The position numbers and the translations under genes were made by a program. From NCBI RefSeq assembly GCF_000428925.1, contig NZ_AUAW01000001.1, positions 372,001 to 436,000 on the forward strand: a stretch of 64,000 bases of DNA. Direction: 5' to 3'. This document shows, in pieces, positions 48,225-56,153 of the stretch (positions are counted from its first letter, which is position 1; every line of letters begins with the position of its first letter). Origin of the DNA: Furfurilactobacillus rossiae DSM 15814 (GTDB lineage: Bacteria; Bacillota; Bacilli; Lactobacillales; Lactobacillaceae). Under the pieces are notes generated by a model. That model did no database searches, was not told the DNA's origin, and saw only the letters and a program-made list of their open reading frames with translations.

Positions 48225-49978
48225 TAGTCATTGCCACCTCCAATCGAATCTGACAATTGTTGCTGATCGTACATCCGTTTGTACCACCCATTTTGGGCCA
48301 TCAGTTCAGCATGAGTGCCTCGTTCACTAATATGACCATCCGTCATCACTAGAATTTCATCAGCATTAACAACTGAACTTAAACGATGTGCGGCAATAAT
48401 TGTCGTTTTGCCAGCGCGATTACTACCTAAACGTTCAAGAATCTGCGCCTCAGTTTTGGCATCAACCGCCGACAAGGCATCATCTAAAATTAATATTTCA
48501 GGATCGATTACTAACGCTCTGGCAATAGCCAATCGTTGTTTTTGACCACCGGAAAGTGATACCCCCTCTTCACCAACTTCCGTTTGATAACCGTCCGGCA
48601 TATTATCGACCTCGGTATCAAACGCAGCAGTATAAGCGGCATCTTCAATAGCCTGATCACTTAAATCAGGGTTTGCAAAAGCAATGTTCCCCTTTACAGA
48701 CGTTGAAAACAAAAAACTATCCTGAGGCACGTAGCCAATTGATCGAATATAAGCATCCAGCGTGTAATCGCGAATATCATGACCACCCATTTTGATTGCG
48801 CCTTGATAGTCATCAAATTGCCGTAGGAGCAACTTAATAATGGACGACTTGCCGGCCCCAACTCGGCCAACAATGCCCAATGTGTGACCAGTAGACAATG
48901 AAAAATCAACGTCAGTTAGCCGTGGCTCCTTATCATCCGGATAATTAAATGCCTTGACGTCAAAATCGATAGTACCCGTTGCTGGCTGTTTAATCCCGTC
49001 CGTTTTTTCAACGATGCTAGACTTTTCATGCAGTAAAAAGTTAACCCGGTCGTAGGAAGCATTCCCACGTTCCATAGTGTTGAATAGTTGACCAATCGCA
49101 AACATTGGCCAAACTAGCATCCCAACATAGGCAATAAATGTCACCAATTGTCCCAGCGAGATCACCCCACTTGTTACATATCGGCCGCCTAAGACAATTG
49201 TCGCAACGTATGACAAACCAATGATCACCGTGATCAACGGATCAAACATTGCATCCAAAAAGTTGGTATAACGGTTGATTTTGATGGTGTCCTGAACCTG
49301 CCCCTCAAAATCTGCCTCATCCTGTTTCTCTTGGCCTAACGTTTTAATAACCTTAATGCCTTCAATACTCTCTTGTGCCTTGTTGTTTAAACGAGAAAAA
49401 GCGGCCTGTGACTCGCCAAAGGCTACGTGAATTTTCGTTCCCACATACCGAGCCACAATCGCAATCAACGGCAACGGCAGGACGGCTAAAATAGTGAGCC
49501 GCCAGTTAACCATGATCATCATGGCAATCAATGTGGTACCACCAGTGATAATGGAATCAGCAAACTGAAGGATCCCGCCACCAGCGACACGTTGAACAGC
49601 CGATAAATCATTTGTCGCATGGGCCATCAAATCTCCAGTTCGATACCGTTGATAAAAAGCAGTATCCATTTGCATAAAATGCCAGTATAGCCGTTCTCGT
49701 AGCGTTCGTTCGAGATTAGCTGCACCTCCCCAAATGGCCGTCCGCCATAAAAAGCGGGCTGCATATGCAAGCAAGGCCGTAACAGTCATGACGCCAAGTG
49801 CTAGACCAAGTTTTCCAGCAGTCAGCGTACGTTTATCCATTAGGTCAACCAACATACCAATAATTCTTGGCGGAATGATGCCCAGTAAGGCGGTTAGCAG
49901 TAAACCAATCACACCCCAAAAATATGTTCGTCGCTCAGCCTTAAAGTACCAAGCAAGTTTTCTAAAAATCGACACCAA
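48224..49978 (-). CDS. Heterodimeric ABC exporter, degenerate-site subunit
   Basis: This 584-residue half-transporter has membrane helices (about 15-315) and an ATPase domain with Walker A GRVGAGKSSIIKLL near 370 and signature SLSGGQKQR near 475. Walker B reads ILILDDALSAVD: the catalytic Glu is Asp, as in the LmrC-type partner of heterodimeric exporters. The frame extends to 50056 but that part is a terminator for the yneF unit; the TTG at 49978 has GGAAAG nine bases upstream. It is the first gene of the pair. Confidence 0.92.
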   Translation of the reverse strand: MVSIFRKLAWYFKAERRTYFWGVIGLLLTALLGIIPPRIIGMLVDLMDKRTLTAGKLGLALGVMTVTALLAYAARFLWRTAIWGGAANLERTLRERLYWHFMQMDTAFYQRYRTGDLMAHATNDLSAVQRVAGGGILQFADSIITGGTTLIAMMIMVNWRLTILAVLPLPLIAIVARYVGTKIHVAFGESQAAFSRLNNKAQESIEGIKVIKTLGQEKQDEADFEGQVQDTIKINRYTNFLDAMFDPLITVIIGLSYVATIVLGGRYVTSGVISLGQLVTFIAYVGMLVWPMFAIGQLFNTMERGNASYDRVNFLLHEKSSIVEKTDGIKQPATGTIDFDVKAFNYPDDKEPRLTDVDFSLSTGHTLGIVGRVGAGKSSIIKLLLRQFDDYQGAIKMGGHDIRDYTLDAYIRSIGYVPQDSFLFSTSVKGNIAFANPDLSDQAIEDAAYTAAFDTEVDNMPDGYQTEVGEEGVSLSGGQKQRLAIARALVIDPEILILDDALSAVDAKTEAQILERLGSNRAGKTTIIAAHRLSSVVNADEILVMTDGHISERGTHAELMAQNGWYKRMYDQQQLSDSIGGGND

Positions 49979-50018
49979 GGTCACCAACTTTCCAATAACA
50001 CAATTTAAAAAAGAATAT

Positions 50019-50050
50019 AAAAAACGGGCAGGAGTAATCCAGCCCGTTTT
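50019..50050 (-). terminator. Terminator after yneF
   Basis: On the minus strand AAAACGGGCT, an 11-base loop region, and GCCCGTTTTTT form a compact terminator. It separates the DUF896-yneF unit from the ABC genes. Confidence 0.88.
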
Positions 50051-50071
50051 AATCAATTACATTAATCAGAA

Positions 50072-50296
50072 TTAGCTCTTTCGTGCTTGACTCTGCATGG
50101 TTGACAGCATTTGCTTCAACTTCTTTTCAGAAGGCTTTTGCCCCATTTGCAGCATCATCGTCCGTAGCATTTCTTCAGTAATCGGAGGATTATTCTTAAG
50201 GTAGTTTTGCATGTAGCGGCGCGCAAAGAAGAAGCCACCAACAACACCGGCGACTGCCGCTAAAATAACGATTAAAATCCACAACCCTGTTGACAT
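50072..50296 (-). CDS. yneF: UPF0154 (YneF) family membrane protein
   Basis: This 74-residue protein has one N-terminal membrane helix ([20 protein letters not shown]) followed by the family block [20 protein letters not shown] and a basic helical tail ([20 protein letters not shown]). That is the YneF/UPF0154 pattern. Its function is unknown. ATG follows AAGGAGG. It lies 91 nt behind the DUF896 gene; in B. subtilis both also lie near lexA. Confidence 0.9.
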   Translation of the reverse strand: MSTGLWILIVILAAVAGVVGGFFFARRYMQNYLKNNPPITEEMLRTMMLQMGQKPSEKKLKQMLSTMQSQARKS

Positions 50297-50387
50297 CGAA
50301 ATAACCTCCTTCCATAGATGAATTACATTAAATAATATTACACAACATCAACGCGCTTGAAAACCCTTTAATGTCAAAAAAGGCAAA

Positions 50388-50627
50388 TTAATCGTCTCGC
50401 AAACCTTTTTTTCGTTGGACATCCTTCACTTTTTCTGGCGTAACTTCTTTACCATCCTTGTCGAACACCTGCATCATTTCAACTTGTGAGCGAAACGCCT
50501 TCCTAAAGTTAGCTAAAAAGGCCTCTCGCAGTTTCTTTTGTTCAGCTTTCTCTTCATCAGTTAGTCCCGTTGTCTTTTGTTTATGAGCAAGTTCATTAAT
50601 CCGGGCACGTAATTTTTCTGATTCCAT
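50388..50627 (-). CDS. DUF896 (YnzC) family protein
   Basis: This 79-residue, highly charged helical protein matches the YnzC family: MESEKLRARINELAHKQKTT, then GLTDEEKAEQKKLREAFLANF and RSQVEMMQVFDKDGKEVTPE. In B. subtilis ynzC belongs to the LexA-controlled yneA-yneB-ynzC operon divergent from lexA; here it is also divergent from lexA, but yneA and yneB are absent. A TATAAT -10 (50672-50677, minus) lies upstream. The molecular role is unknown. Confidence 0.9.
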   Translation of the reverse strand: MESEKLRARINELAHKQKTTGLTDEEKAEQKKLREAFLANFRKAFRSQVEMMQVFDKDGKEVTPEKVKDVQRKKGLRDD

Positions 50628-50716
50628 TAATTCTGCCCCTCCTTATCATTTATCCAAGGCTTCGACTGACCATTATACAAGAAGAAGTCGAAAAGTGGAA
50701 AAGATTTGCAGCAAAG

Positions 50717-50756
50717 CGAACATTTGTTTGACCAGGAGAGAAAAATGTGCTAAGTT
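50717..50756 (+). promoter_or_regulatory. lexA promoter with overlapping SOS box
   Basis: CGAACATTTGTTTG (50717-50730) is a near-consensus Bacillus-type LexA box. Its last three bases belong to the -35 box TTGACC (50728-50733), followed after 17 nt by TAAGTT (50751-50756). LexA bound here would block its own promoter. Weaker partial boxes lie at 50799-50812 and 50809-50822, between promoter and gene. Confidence 0.9.
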
Positions 50757-50857
50757 TTAACTATCGAAATCGCGTAGCTCCGCTGACCGGACCCACCACG
50801 AACACGTTTTCACATTTGTTCGCGGCTGCGCAAAACTAAGACGAGGTGTTGACGAAC

Positions 50858-51487
50858 ATGTCAAGAAGTTCCGAAAGCAAACAAATTGCGGTACTCCGCT
50901 TTATCTATGAACGTGTTAATGAAAAAGGTTATCCGCCGACCGTTCGTGAAATTGGTGAGGCAGTTGATTTATCCTCTACTTCTACAGTTCATGGACACAT
51001 TGATCGTTTGCAAAAAAAGGGATTGCTGGTTAAGGATCCCACTAAACCACGTGCCATTGAATTAACGGACGCTGGTTTGCAAACGCTTGGTGTGTCAACG
51101 ACACCAAATGAGATTCCGGTCTTAGGTGTTGTTGCTGCTGGTGAACCAATTCTAGCAGTCCAAGATGCTACCGACTACTTCCCGGTTCCACCGGAGCTAA
51201 CCGAATATGATGGCGATCTCTTTATGCTTACCATTCGTGGGGACAGTATGATTAATATGGGGATTCTAACTGGTGATCGTGTCATTGTTCGACGTCAACA
51301 AAACGCCGACAATGGTGATATTGTCATTGCAATGACCGATGAAAATGAAGCAACCTGCAAGCGTTTCTTTAAAGAGTCTGATCACTATCGACTCCAACCT
51401 GAGAACGATAACATGGCTCCCATTATTTTAAATAATGTCACTATTTTAGGTAAAGTTGTTGGTCTCTATCGTGATTCGGTTTATTAA
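50858..51487 (+). CDS. lexA: SOS repressor LexA
   Basis: This 209-residue repressor shuts off DNA-damage genes until it cuts itself when RecA filaments form. The winged helix (residues 1-65) has [21 protein letters not shown]. The self-cleavage site is Ala-Gly in VVAAGEPIL near 88; the catalytic Ser is in [10 protein letters not shown] near 128 and the Lys in EATCKRFFK near 168. The frame opens four codons earlier at a TTG, but GAGGTG nine bases before the ATG at 50858 supports this start and normal length. Autoregulated through the upstream box. Confidence 0.97.
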   Translation: MSRSSESKQIAVLRFIYERVNEKGYPPTVREIGEAVDLSSTSTVHGHIDRLQKKGLLVKDPTKPRAIELTDAGLQTLGVSTTPNEIPVLGVVAAGEPILAVQDATDYFPVPPELTEYDGDLFMLTIRGDSMINMGILTGDRVIVRRQQNADNGDIVIAMTDENEATCKRFFKESDHYRLQPENDNMAPIILNNVTILGKVVGLYRDSVY

Positions 51488-51505
51488 TTCCAAAATTGTA
51501 GCAGT

Positions 51506-51555
51506 AAAAAAACTGAGGTTTAACCACAAGTAAGTGGTTAAACCTCAGTTTTTTT
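51506..51555. terminator. Terminator after lexA
   Basis: AAAAAAACTGAGGTTTAACCAC and its perfect complement form a 22-bp stem with a short loop, ending in seven T. It is symmetrical and works on both strands. Confidence 0.92.
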
Positions 51556-51711
51556 GTCTGACTTCTTTCATAGGCCGCGTCTCATCATACATGACATGCA
51601 ATAATTTGTTCACGGCTTAAATCTGCACAAATCAACCTGTTTTCACTGTTTGCTGTACCTTAATTAAAATAATCGCCATTACCACAGCAGGTGCTTCCTA
51701 GACAGACACTT

Positions 51712-52152
51712 CTACTGAACTTCACCAACGTAACGTTGCTCTGGCAATTGATCAAAGTTAAGCGCCGTCAATTCTTCAGCATGCTCAACATATGTTTTTG
51801 CGCCTTGAGCTAACATCAAATTAACTAGGCCCGTTTTTTCATGAACTAGTACTACCGTCTTACCTTTGGCCACGGCATAACCAATTTCAAAGGCCGTCCC
51901 ACTGTCAACGGAATCCTCTGTAAAGTCACTAACAGCGACAACAATGTCAGCATCGTTTAGATGATCCAAATCGTGCTTGTATGCTGTCGACTGCCATTCT
52001 GGGCTGCCGAACGTTAATTCAGGGAATTGAGACTTTCGTGGACTAAACACATCACCAACGGTTTTATTGTCCGCTAGAGCCTGTTCTACACGTTTGACAC
52101 GATCAATTTGGTCATCGTCAAAAAAAGGGCTGGCTAAATAAATAGATTTCAC
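51712..52152 (-). CDS. Nucleoside 2-deoxyribosyltransferase
   Basis: This 146-residue protein has the deoxyribosyltransferase fold: YLASPFFDDDQIDRVKRVE at the start, ADIVVAVSDFTEDSVDSGTA near 85 (the nucleophile Glu lies in the following FEIGYA), then KGKTVVLVH. Lactobacilli use such enzymes to swap bases between deoxynucleosides for salvage. The start is GTG, nine bases after AGGAGG. Substrate range (purine only or also pyrimidine) cannot be read here. It stands alone on the minus strand. Confidence 0.88.
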   Translation of the reverse strand: MKSIYLASPFFDDDQIDRVKRVEQALADNKTVGDVFSPRKSQFPELTFGSPEWQSTAYKHDLDHLNDADIVVAVSDFTEDSVDSGTAFEIGYAVAKGKTVVLVHEKTGLVNLMLAQGAKTYVEHAEELTALNFDQLPEQRYVGEVQ

Positions 52153-52305
52153 AGAATGATTCCTCCTCGAATTGATGCACTAATTATACGACAAAAATGA
52201 ACAATCATACAATTAAAATTCGATTATGTTCACAAATGGAACTTTATATATGCTCAAATCTTTATTAATTCGATACTTGTTGTCAAAAATATGAACAATG
52301 ATCAT

Positions 52306-52554
52306 TTATCCACGCGACGTTCTCTCGGATCGCGGATTAATTTTGATCATCCTTAACGGACGCACTTGATCCGTTCTTAATGTCACCTGTCCATCTAACA
52401 CATCTACCATATACCGATCAATCGGATCAAAATTAATAATTTGTACAATAACGTGATGTGCTAAGTGTTCAAGCACCTTACCCAAAAAGGGCTTTTGTAA
52501 ATCATCGCATTTTGAACACCGAACTATACTACCTTGGCCTAGAGTTGCTGTCAT
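52306..52554 (-). CDS. Small protein with CxxC motif, unknown function
   Basis: I do not recognise this 82-residue protein. It starts MTATLGQGSIVRCSKCDDLQ: an SH3- or KOW-like short beta segment (GSIVRC) with a CxxC pair, followed by strands (HVIVQIINFDPIDRYMVDVL, GQVTLRTDQVRPLRMIKI) that look like a small beta barrel. The strong ribosome site GGGAGG and a clear frame support it as real. It stands alone, with AT-rich spacers on both sides. A role in RNA or metal binding would be guesswork. Confidence 0.7.
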   Translation of the reverse strand: MTATLGQGSIVRCSKCDDLQKPFLGKVLEHLAHHVIVQIINFDPIDRYMVDVLDGQVTLRTDQVRPLRMIKINPRSERTSRG

Positions 52555-52753
52555 AATAGGTCCTCCCTGAAATCATTCACTTCTTCTCTGTGTTTCGATT
52601 ATGGATAGTGTAACGCACGTTTTCTCCAATTGCAATAATATTATTTATGATTATCATACGATTTTTATTATGGATAATCGATATCGCTTTTTCATTCATC
52701 AGTTGCAATGGTAGAATAGAAACCATCACGATAGAGAAAAAGAGGTTATCTTC

Positions 52754-53410
52754 ATGATTTTTTTAGCCATTTTCGGTGGAATTGCATTAATTCTGGCCAT
52801 TTTTTACTTACTTAATTCGATTCAAAACTATGGTACCTGGAAGTTTGCGACAGCACTCGTCGTCATCTTCACTTTGATCACGGGATTTGGAATTGTTAAA
52901 CTGCCCGTCTGGCACCATCAGAGCCAAACAACGGCTGACCAATCTTCATCCCAAACTGCTAGTCGGCAATCATCTCAAACATCAGCGGCCGCTCAATCGT
53001 CGTTGGCAAAAGCTGCGTCTACCTTTAACCCGACTGGCGGTGTTATCAATGGTCAGACAGCTAAACAAAAAAGTGCCGCTAAATCATCTGCCGAAGATCA
53101 AATGACGACACAACTTAACTCGGCCTTTTCAACGCTTGGTAAAGTCACCTTTGACCGTGCCAAAAAAACTTACACAATTACACCAGAGAACGAAAATACA
53201 GTCAAAGCGCTGGAAGCACTTGAAAAACAACCGTCCGAAGCTGATCAGGCTCATTGGCCAACTTTAGTTAAGAATCTGGCCACTTCTTCTGCAAACGTTA
53301 GTAAGGCGCTTAAAGATGATTGCACACTGACACTAGTCAGCCCAGATCAATCTGGAAAGGTCTTATTCAGTGCAACAAATGGGAAAGCCACTACTAATTT
53401 TGCACAATAA
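52754..53410 (+). CDS. Membrane-anchored Ser/Gln-rich protein, unknown function
   Basis: This 218-residue protein has two N-terminal hydrophobic segments (about 2-20 and 30-52), then a low-complexity Ser/Gln/Ala/Thr region (about 58-110), then a small globular domain (about 115-218) with QLNSAFSTLGKVTFDRAKKT and CTLTLVSPDQSGKVLFSATN. The long outer part is probably extracytoplasmic. No catalytic motif is seen. AAAAGAGG lies upstream of the ATG. It resembles the many lactobacillar cell-surface proteins of unknown role; I cannot assign a family. Confidence 0.75.
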   Translation: MIFLAIFGGIALILAIFYLLNSIQNYGTWKFATALVVIFTLITGFGIVKLPVWHHQSQTTADQSSSQTASRQSSQTSAAAQSSLAKAASTFNPTGGVINGQTAKQKSAAKSSAEDQMTTQLNSAFSTLGKVTFDRAKKTYTITPENENTVKALEALEKQPSEADQAHWPTLVKNLATSSANVSKALKDDCTLTLVSPDQSGKVLFSATNGKATTNFAQ

Positions 53411-53460
53411 TCATCCTATGAACTAGCTATTGCCATTCTTCCTAAAGAATCAGATATCAT

Positions 53461-53484
53461 GACTGCCTGTGGGCGGTCTTTTTT
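53461..53484 (+). terminator. Terminator after the Ser/Gln-rich protein gene
   Basis: GACTGCC, loop TGTG, GGCGGTC (one G-U pair) and six T make a compact plus-strand terminator. Confidence 0.8.
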
Positions 53485-53495
53485 CGTTTGCAAAC

Positions 53496-53524
53496 AAAAA
53501 AGCCCTCGAATTAACGAGAGCTTT
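53496..53524 (-). terminator. Terminator after mvaS
   Basis: On the minus strand AGCTCTCG, loop TTAATT, CGAGGGCT and TTTTTT form a terminator facing the plus-strand one just beside it. Confidence 0.8.
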
Positions 53525-53626
53525 AGACTTTATCGGTCACAAAATCGTATAGGCGTATCCATTGCGATTGACGCAGTAGCACTAATCTGAGTTACGACTG
53601 TAGTTATTGACGGAATTTCTCGTCAA

Positions 53627-54787
53627 CTAATGTGCTTGGTACTGACGCTGTTCATTATCAATGCCGGCAAGCACAAAACGCGCGGGATCGGCCGCAATGT
53701 TCGTTTTTTTGGTACTGCCGTTAGTTGGTAATTGATCATTAAATAATTGTTCATATTCGGCCACAGATACCCGTTGACGCGCATTGAGTAATGATTCAAT
53801 TTTGGCCCGATTAAACCCGTTCCGATAGTTCGGCTGTACCGTTGCTGTGTAAAATTCACCTTCTGCACCAGAGCCATAACTAAACAGGCCCAGCTGAGCA
53901 TTAGCTGACAACGTACCGTTTGCTAATAATGACAACAAGCTCAAATATAATGAGCCCGTGTAGAGGTTGCCAACATGCCGGTTCCACAATCTGGCAGATT
54001 CAAAGTTCTCAGTCAACCGAGATGCTACTGTTTCATTCGTGGGCAATATGGTTCGCAGTGCTTTTAACCCCATTTTAGAAAATGGTAAGTGAAACAGCAT
54101 TGCGTCAAAATCTGTTACATCGGCATCATATGTCTTTTTGAATCGAGTCCAAACATTTGTAAAAAAGTCGACGTAAATGTTGGCGGAAAAGTGACCATCC
54201 ACACGCGCTTCCGTTGCATAAACTGGCCGCCAAAAGTCCATCACATCTTGCGTTAAATACGTACTTTGGTCGCTGATTGCTAATATTTGTGGGGCCGCGC
54301 TTACAACCATGGCGACAGCGCCCGCGCCTTGGGTGATTTCTCCGGGTGTATGTAAGCCATAACGGGCGATATCACTTGCCAAAACTAGTGCCTTACGTTG
54401 CGGATGTGCAGCAACGTAGTCTTTTGCTAATTGCAAAGCCGCCGTTGCGGAGTAACAAGCCTGTTTGACCTCAATGGCTCGTGTATGTTCCGTTAGTCCG
54501 AGCAAACGTTGGACATAAACGGCACCAGACTTAGAGTTATCAATTCCAGATTCAGTTGCAAATAAAATCAGATCAATCGCCTGCTTGTCCGATTCGTCGA
54601 TAATTTGATTTGCTGCGTTGGCTGCCATAGTGACCACGTCTTGCGTTGGCGGAACGACAGCCATTTCTGATTGACCAATGCCGATATGATACTTATCAGG
54701 GTCATCCCCGCGTGCATGAGCTAAATCCGTCATATCCAACACCAAATGAGGTGTATAGAACCCCATTTTATCGATACCAATGTTCAT
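53627..54787 (-). CDS. mvaS: Hydroxymethylglutaryl-CoA synthase
   Basis: This 386-residue thiolase-fold enzyme condenses acetyl-CoA and acetoacetyl-CoA to HMG-CoA in the mevalonate route to isoprenoids. It starts MNIGIDKMGFYTPHLVLDM; LFATESGIDNSKSGAVYV near 80, and the catalytic Cys in EVKQACYSATAALQLA near 110. LFHLPFSKMGLKAL near 230 holds the active His, and FSYGSGAEGEFY is near 312. ATG follows AAGGGAG. The product feeds, via mevalonate, the undecaprenyl carrier made by uppS in this window. Confidence 0.95.
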   Translation of the reverse strand: MNIGIDKMGFYTPHLVLDMTDLAHARGDDPDKYHIGIGQSEMAVVPPTQDVVTMAANAANQIIDESDKQAIDLILFATESGIDNSKSGAVYVQRLLGLTEHTRAIEVKQACYSATAALQLAKDYVAAHPQRKALVLASDIARYGLHTPGEITQGAGAVAMVVSAAPQILAISDQSTYLTQDVMDFWRPVYATEARVDGHFSANIYVDFFTNVWTRFKKTYDADVTDFDAMLFHLPFSKMGLKALRTILPTNETVASRLTENFESARLWNRHVGNLYTGSLYLSLLSLLANGTLSANAQLGLFSYGSGAEGEFYTATVQPNYRNGFNRAKIESLLNARQRVSVAEYEQLFNDQLPTNGSTKKTNIAADPARFVLAGIDNEQRQYQAH

Positions 54788-54858
54788 CCTAGCAAGCTCC
54801 CTTTTAACAGATCAATTTTAGTTGTTTCCAAAAACGCCCAGGCATTAATTTAATTTAG

Positions 54859-54897
54859 AAAAAACACCACTCATCAAACGTCAATGGGTGGTGTTTT
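54859..54897 (-). terminator. Terminator after tRNA-Ser
   Basis: On the minus strand AACACCAC and GTGGTGTT bracket a 17-base loop and are followed by TTTTTT. Confidence 0.8.
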
Positions 54898-54914
54898 CCT
54901 GCCAAGGGTATAAA

Positions 54915-55002
54915 GGAGAGTACAGGATTTGAACCTGCGCGCCCGCTATAAACGGGTTCGACGGATTTCGAGTCCGTTGCATTACCACTCTGCCAACTCT
55001 CC
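54915..55002 (-). tRNA. tRNA-Ser (anticodon CGA)
   Basis: The minus strand folds as a class II tRNA of 88 nt: acceptor stem GGAGAGT/ACTCTCC, anticodon arm ACGGA-CTCGAAA-TCCGT with anticodon CGA (reads UCG), a long variable arm (CGAACCCGTTTATAGCGGGC region) typical of serine tRNAs, and the T arm CAGGTTCAAATCCTG. The 3' CCA is not encoded and the next base (discriminator) is T. It is a single-tRNA unit between mvaS and rpmF with its own terminator. Confidence 0.97.
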
Positions 55003-55106
55003 AAGAGGTACTCAAATAGTATAGCATAAAAACGCCCCTACACAACGGTAGAGCTCATTTTTATCAATTGAAATAAGCACTTTTTAACTCAGTCTAAACA
55101 AAGTAG

Positions 55107-55159
55107 TTGACGAAGTTAATGTTTAGTTTATACTGTAAAAAGTAACAATTACCATTTAC
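55107..55159 (+). promoter_or_regulatory. rpmF promoter with Zur-like operator
   Basis: TTGACG (55107-55112), 16 nt, TATACT (55129-55134). Immediately behind it lies a 25-bp dyad, GTAAA-N2-GTAA-N3-TTAC-N2-TTTAC (55135-55159). Its core GTAACAATTAC (55142-55152) differs at one base from the Zur core GTAATNATTAC known from B. subtilis. A zinc-responsive repressor bound there would cover the start of transcription. The link to zinc is inferred. Confidence 0.6.
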
Positions 55160-55184
55160 AATATAAACGAAAGAAGGCTTGATT

Positions 55185-55361
55185 ATGGCCACTCCAGCAC
55201 GTAAAACATCCAAAACTCGGCGTAACCAACGCCGTGCGGCGCATAAGATCACAGCACCAGCGATCCACTTTGACGCACAAACTGGTGAATACGTGATGAG
55301 TCATCACGTTTCTCCCAATGGCTTTTACAATGGCAAACAAATTATAAAAGAGGCAAACTAA
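55185..55361 (+). CDS. rpmF: 50S ribosomal protein L32, cysteine-free form
   Basis: This 58-residue protein is bL32: it starts MATPARKTSKTRRNQRRAAH and continues with KITAPAIHFDAQTGEYVMSH, HVSPNGFYNGKQI. It has no cysteine at all, so it cannot hold the zinc ribbon that the C+ form of L32 carries; it is of the zinc-independent type. The frame opens two codons earlier, but the ATG at 55185 after GAAGG gives the normal N terminus. It is followed directly by a 35-residue gene and lies behind a Zur-like operator. Confidence 0.93.
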   Translation: MATPARKTSKTRRNQRRAAHKITAPAIHFDAQTGEYVMSHHVSPNGFYNGKQIIKEAN

Positions 55362-55469
55362 ATGAAAATAGATCAAAGCACAGCGACCCGAAACCTAAGA
55401 AGTCCCAACATCAAGACTCGTAAGAAGGCCCTACAAATCCTTCATAGTCTTAAGAAGAATCATAAGTAA
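55362..55469 (+). CDS. 35-residue basic protein, rpmF companion
   Basis: This very short gene starts at the base after the rpmF stop (TAAATG) with AGAGG seven bases upstream and ends in TAA, just before a strong terminator. The product begins MKIDQSTATRNLRSPN, then IKTRKKALQILHSLKKNHK. It has no cysteine and no hydrophobic segment, with a basic amphipathic helix in its second half. From memory it resembles tiny Lactobacillaceae proteins labelled putative metal homeostasis protein, which I could not verify. Its place behind L32 and a Zur-like site would fit such a role. Confidence 0.7.
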   Translation: MKIDQSTATRNLRSPNIKTRKKALQILHSLKKNHK

Positions 55470-55474
55470 TTGAT

Positions 55475-55516
55475 AACGCCGTAAATGAGCAGCAATGTTC
55501 ATTTACGGCGTTTTTT
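55475..55516 (+). terminator. Terminator after the rpmF operon
   Basis: AACGCCGTAAATGA and TTCATTTACGGCGTT form a 14-bp stem with a short loop, followed by TTTTT. Confidence 0.9.
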
Positions 55517-55576
55517 ATACGATGAATTTGCAATATTAAAACAATTGATTACGCTGTCCTGACAATCTCAGAGACT

Positions 55577-55607
55577 AAAAAGGCGTGACGCGAAACTCCG
55601 CCACACC
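55577..55607 (-). terminator. Terminator after apt
   Basis: On the minus strand GGTGTG and CACGCC (with inner GCG/CGC pairs) form a short stem followed by TTTTT. Confidence 0.65.
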
Positions 55608-55614
55608 AAACGAT

Positions 55615-56133
55615 TTAATAGTCCATTAAGACTAATGTATCGTAATCTTTTAGTTTGTCTAACCCATGCAAATCCTTCAATTGAAGTAAGAATGCACAAC
55701 CAACAACAACGCCACCAAGCTGTTCAACAAGCTTGATGGTTGCTTCAATCGTACCACCAGTTGCCAGAATATCATCCGTAACTAATACCCGTTGGCCTGG
55801 CTTAATCGCATCCTCATGCATGTATAACGAAGCAGTGCCATATTCCAAAGCATAGTCCGCTTTGATTGTTTTACGTGGCAACTTGCCCTTCTTGCGTGCT
55901 GGCGCAAAGCCAATGCCTAATTCATAAGCCACTGGACAGCCGACGATAAAACCACGAGATTCTGGTCCAACGACCATATCAACCTGCTTGTCACGCGCAT
56001 AATTGACGATGGTATCGGTCGCTTGGTGATATGCAGCGCCGTCACCCATCAACGGTGAGATGTCACGAAACATGATGCCCTTTTCGGGATAATCTGGCAC
56101 CGTTGCAATGTATTTTGTTAAGTCTAAAGCCAA
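55615..56133 (-). CDS. apt: Adenine phosphoribosyltransferase
   Basis: This 172-residue salvage enzyme joins adenine to PRPP to give AMP. It starts [38 protein letters not shown] near 55 and the PRPP loop [18 protein letters not shown] near 118 are intact. The start is TTG, eight bases after AAAGGAGC. It follows recJ by about 20 nt on the same strand; recJ-apt is a common Firmicute pair. Confidence 0.96.
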   Translation of the reverse strand: MALDLTKYIATVPDYPEKGIMFRDISPLMGDGAAYHQATDTIVNYARDKQVDMVVGPESRGFIVGCPVAYELGIGFAPARKKGKLPRKTIKADYALEYGTASLYMHEDAIKPGQRVLVTDDILATGGTIEATIKLVEQLGGVVVGCAFLLQLKDLHGLDKLKDYDTLVLMDY

Positions 56134-56153
56134 TTTTTACAGCTCCTTTAAGC

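Noticed and set aside
49979-50056. Longer N terminus for the first ABC gene
   Set aside because: The extension contains the terminator of the yneF unit.
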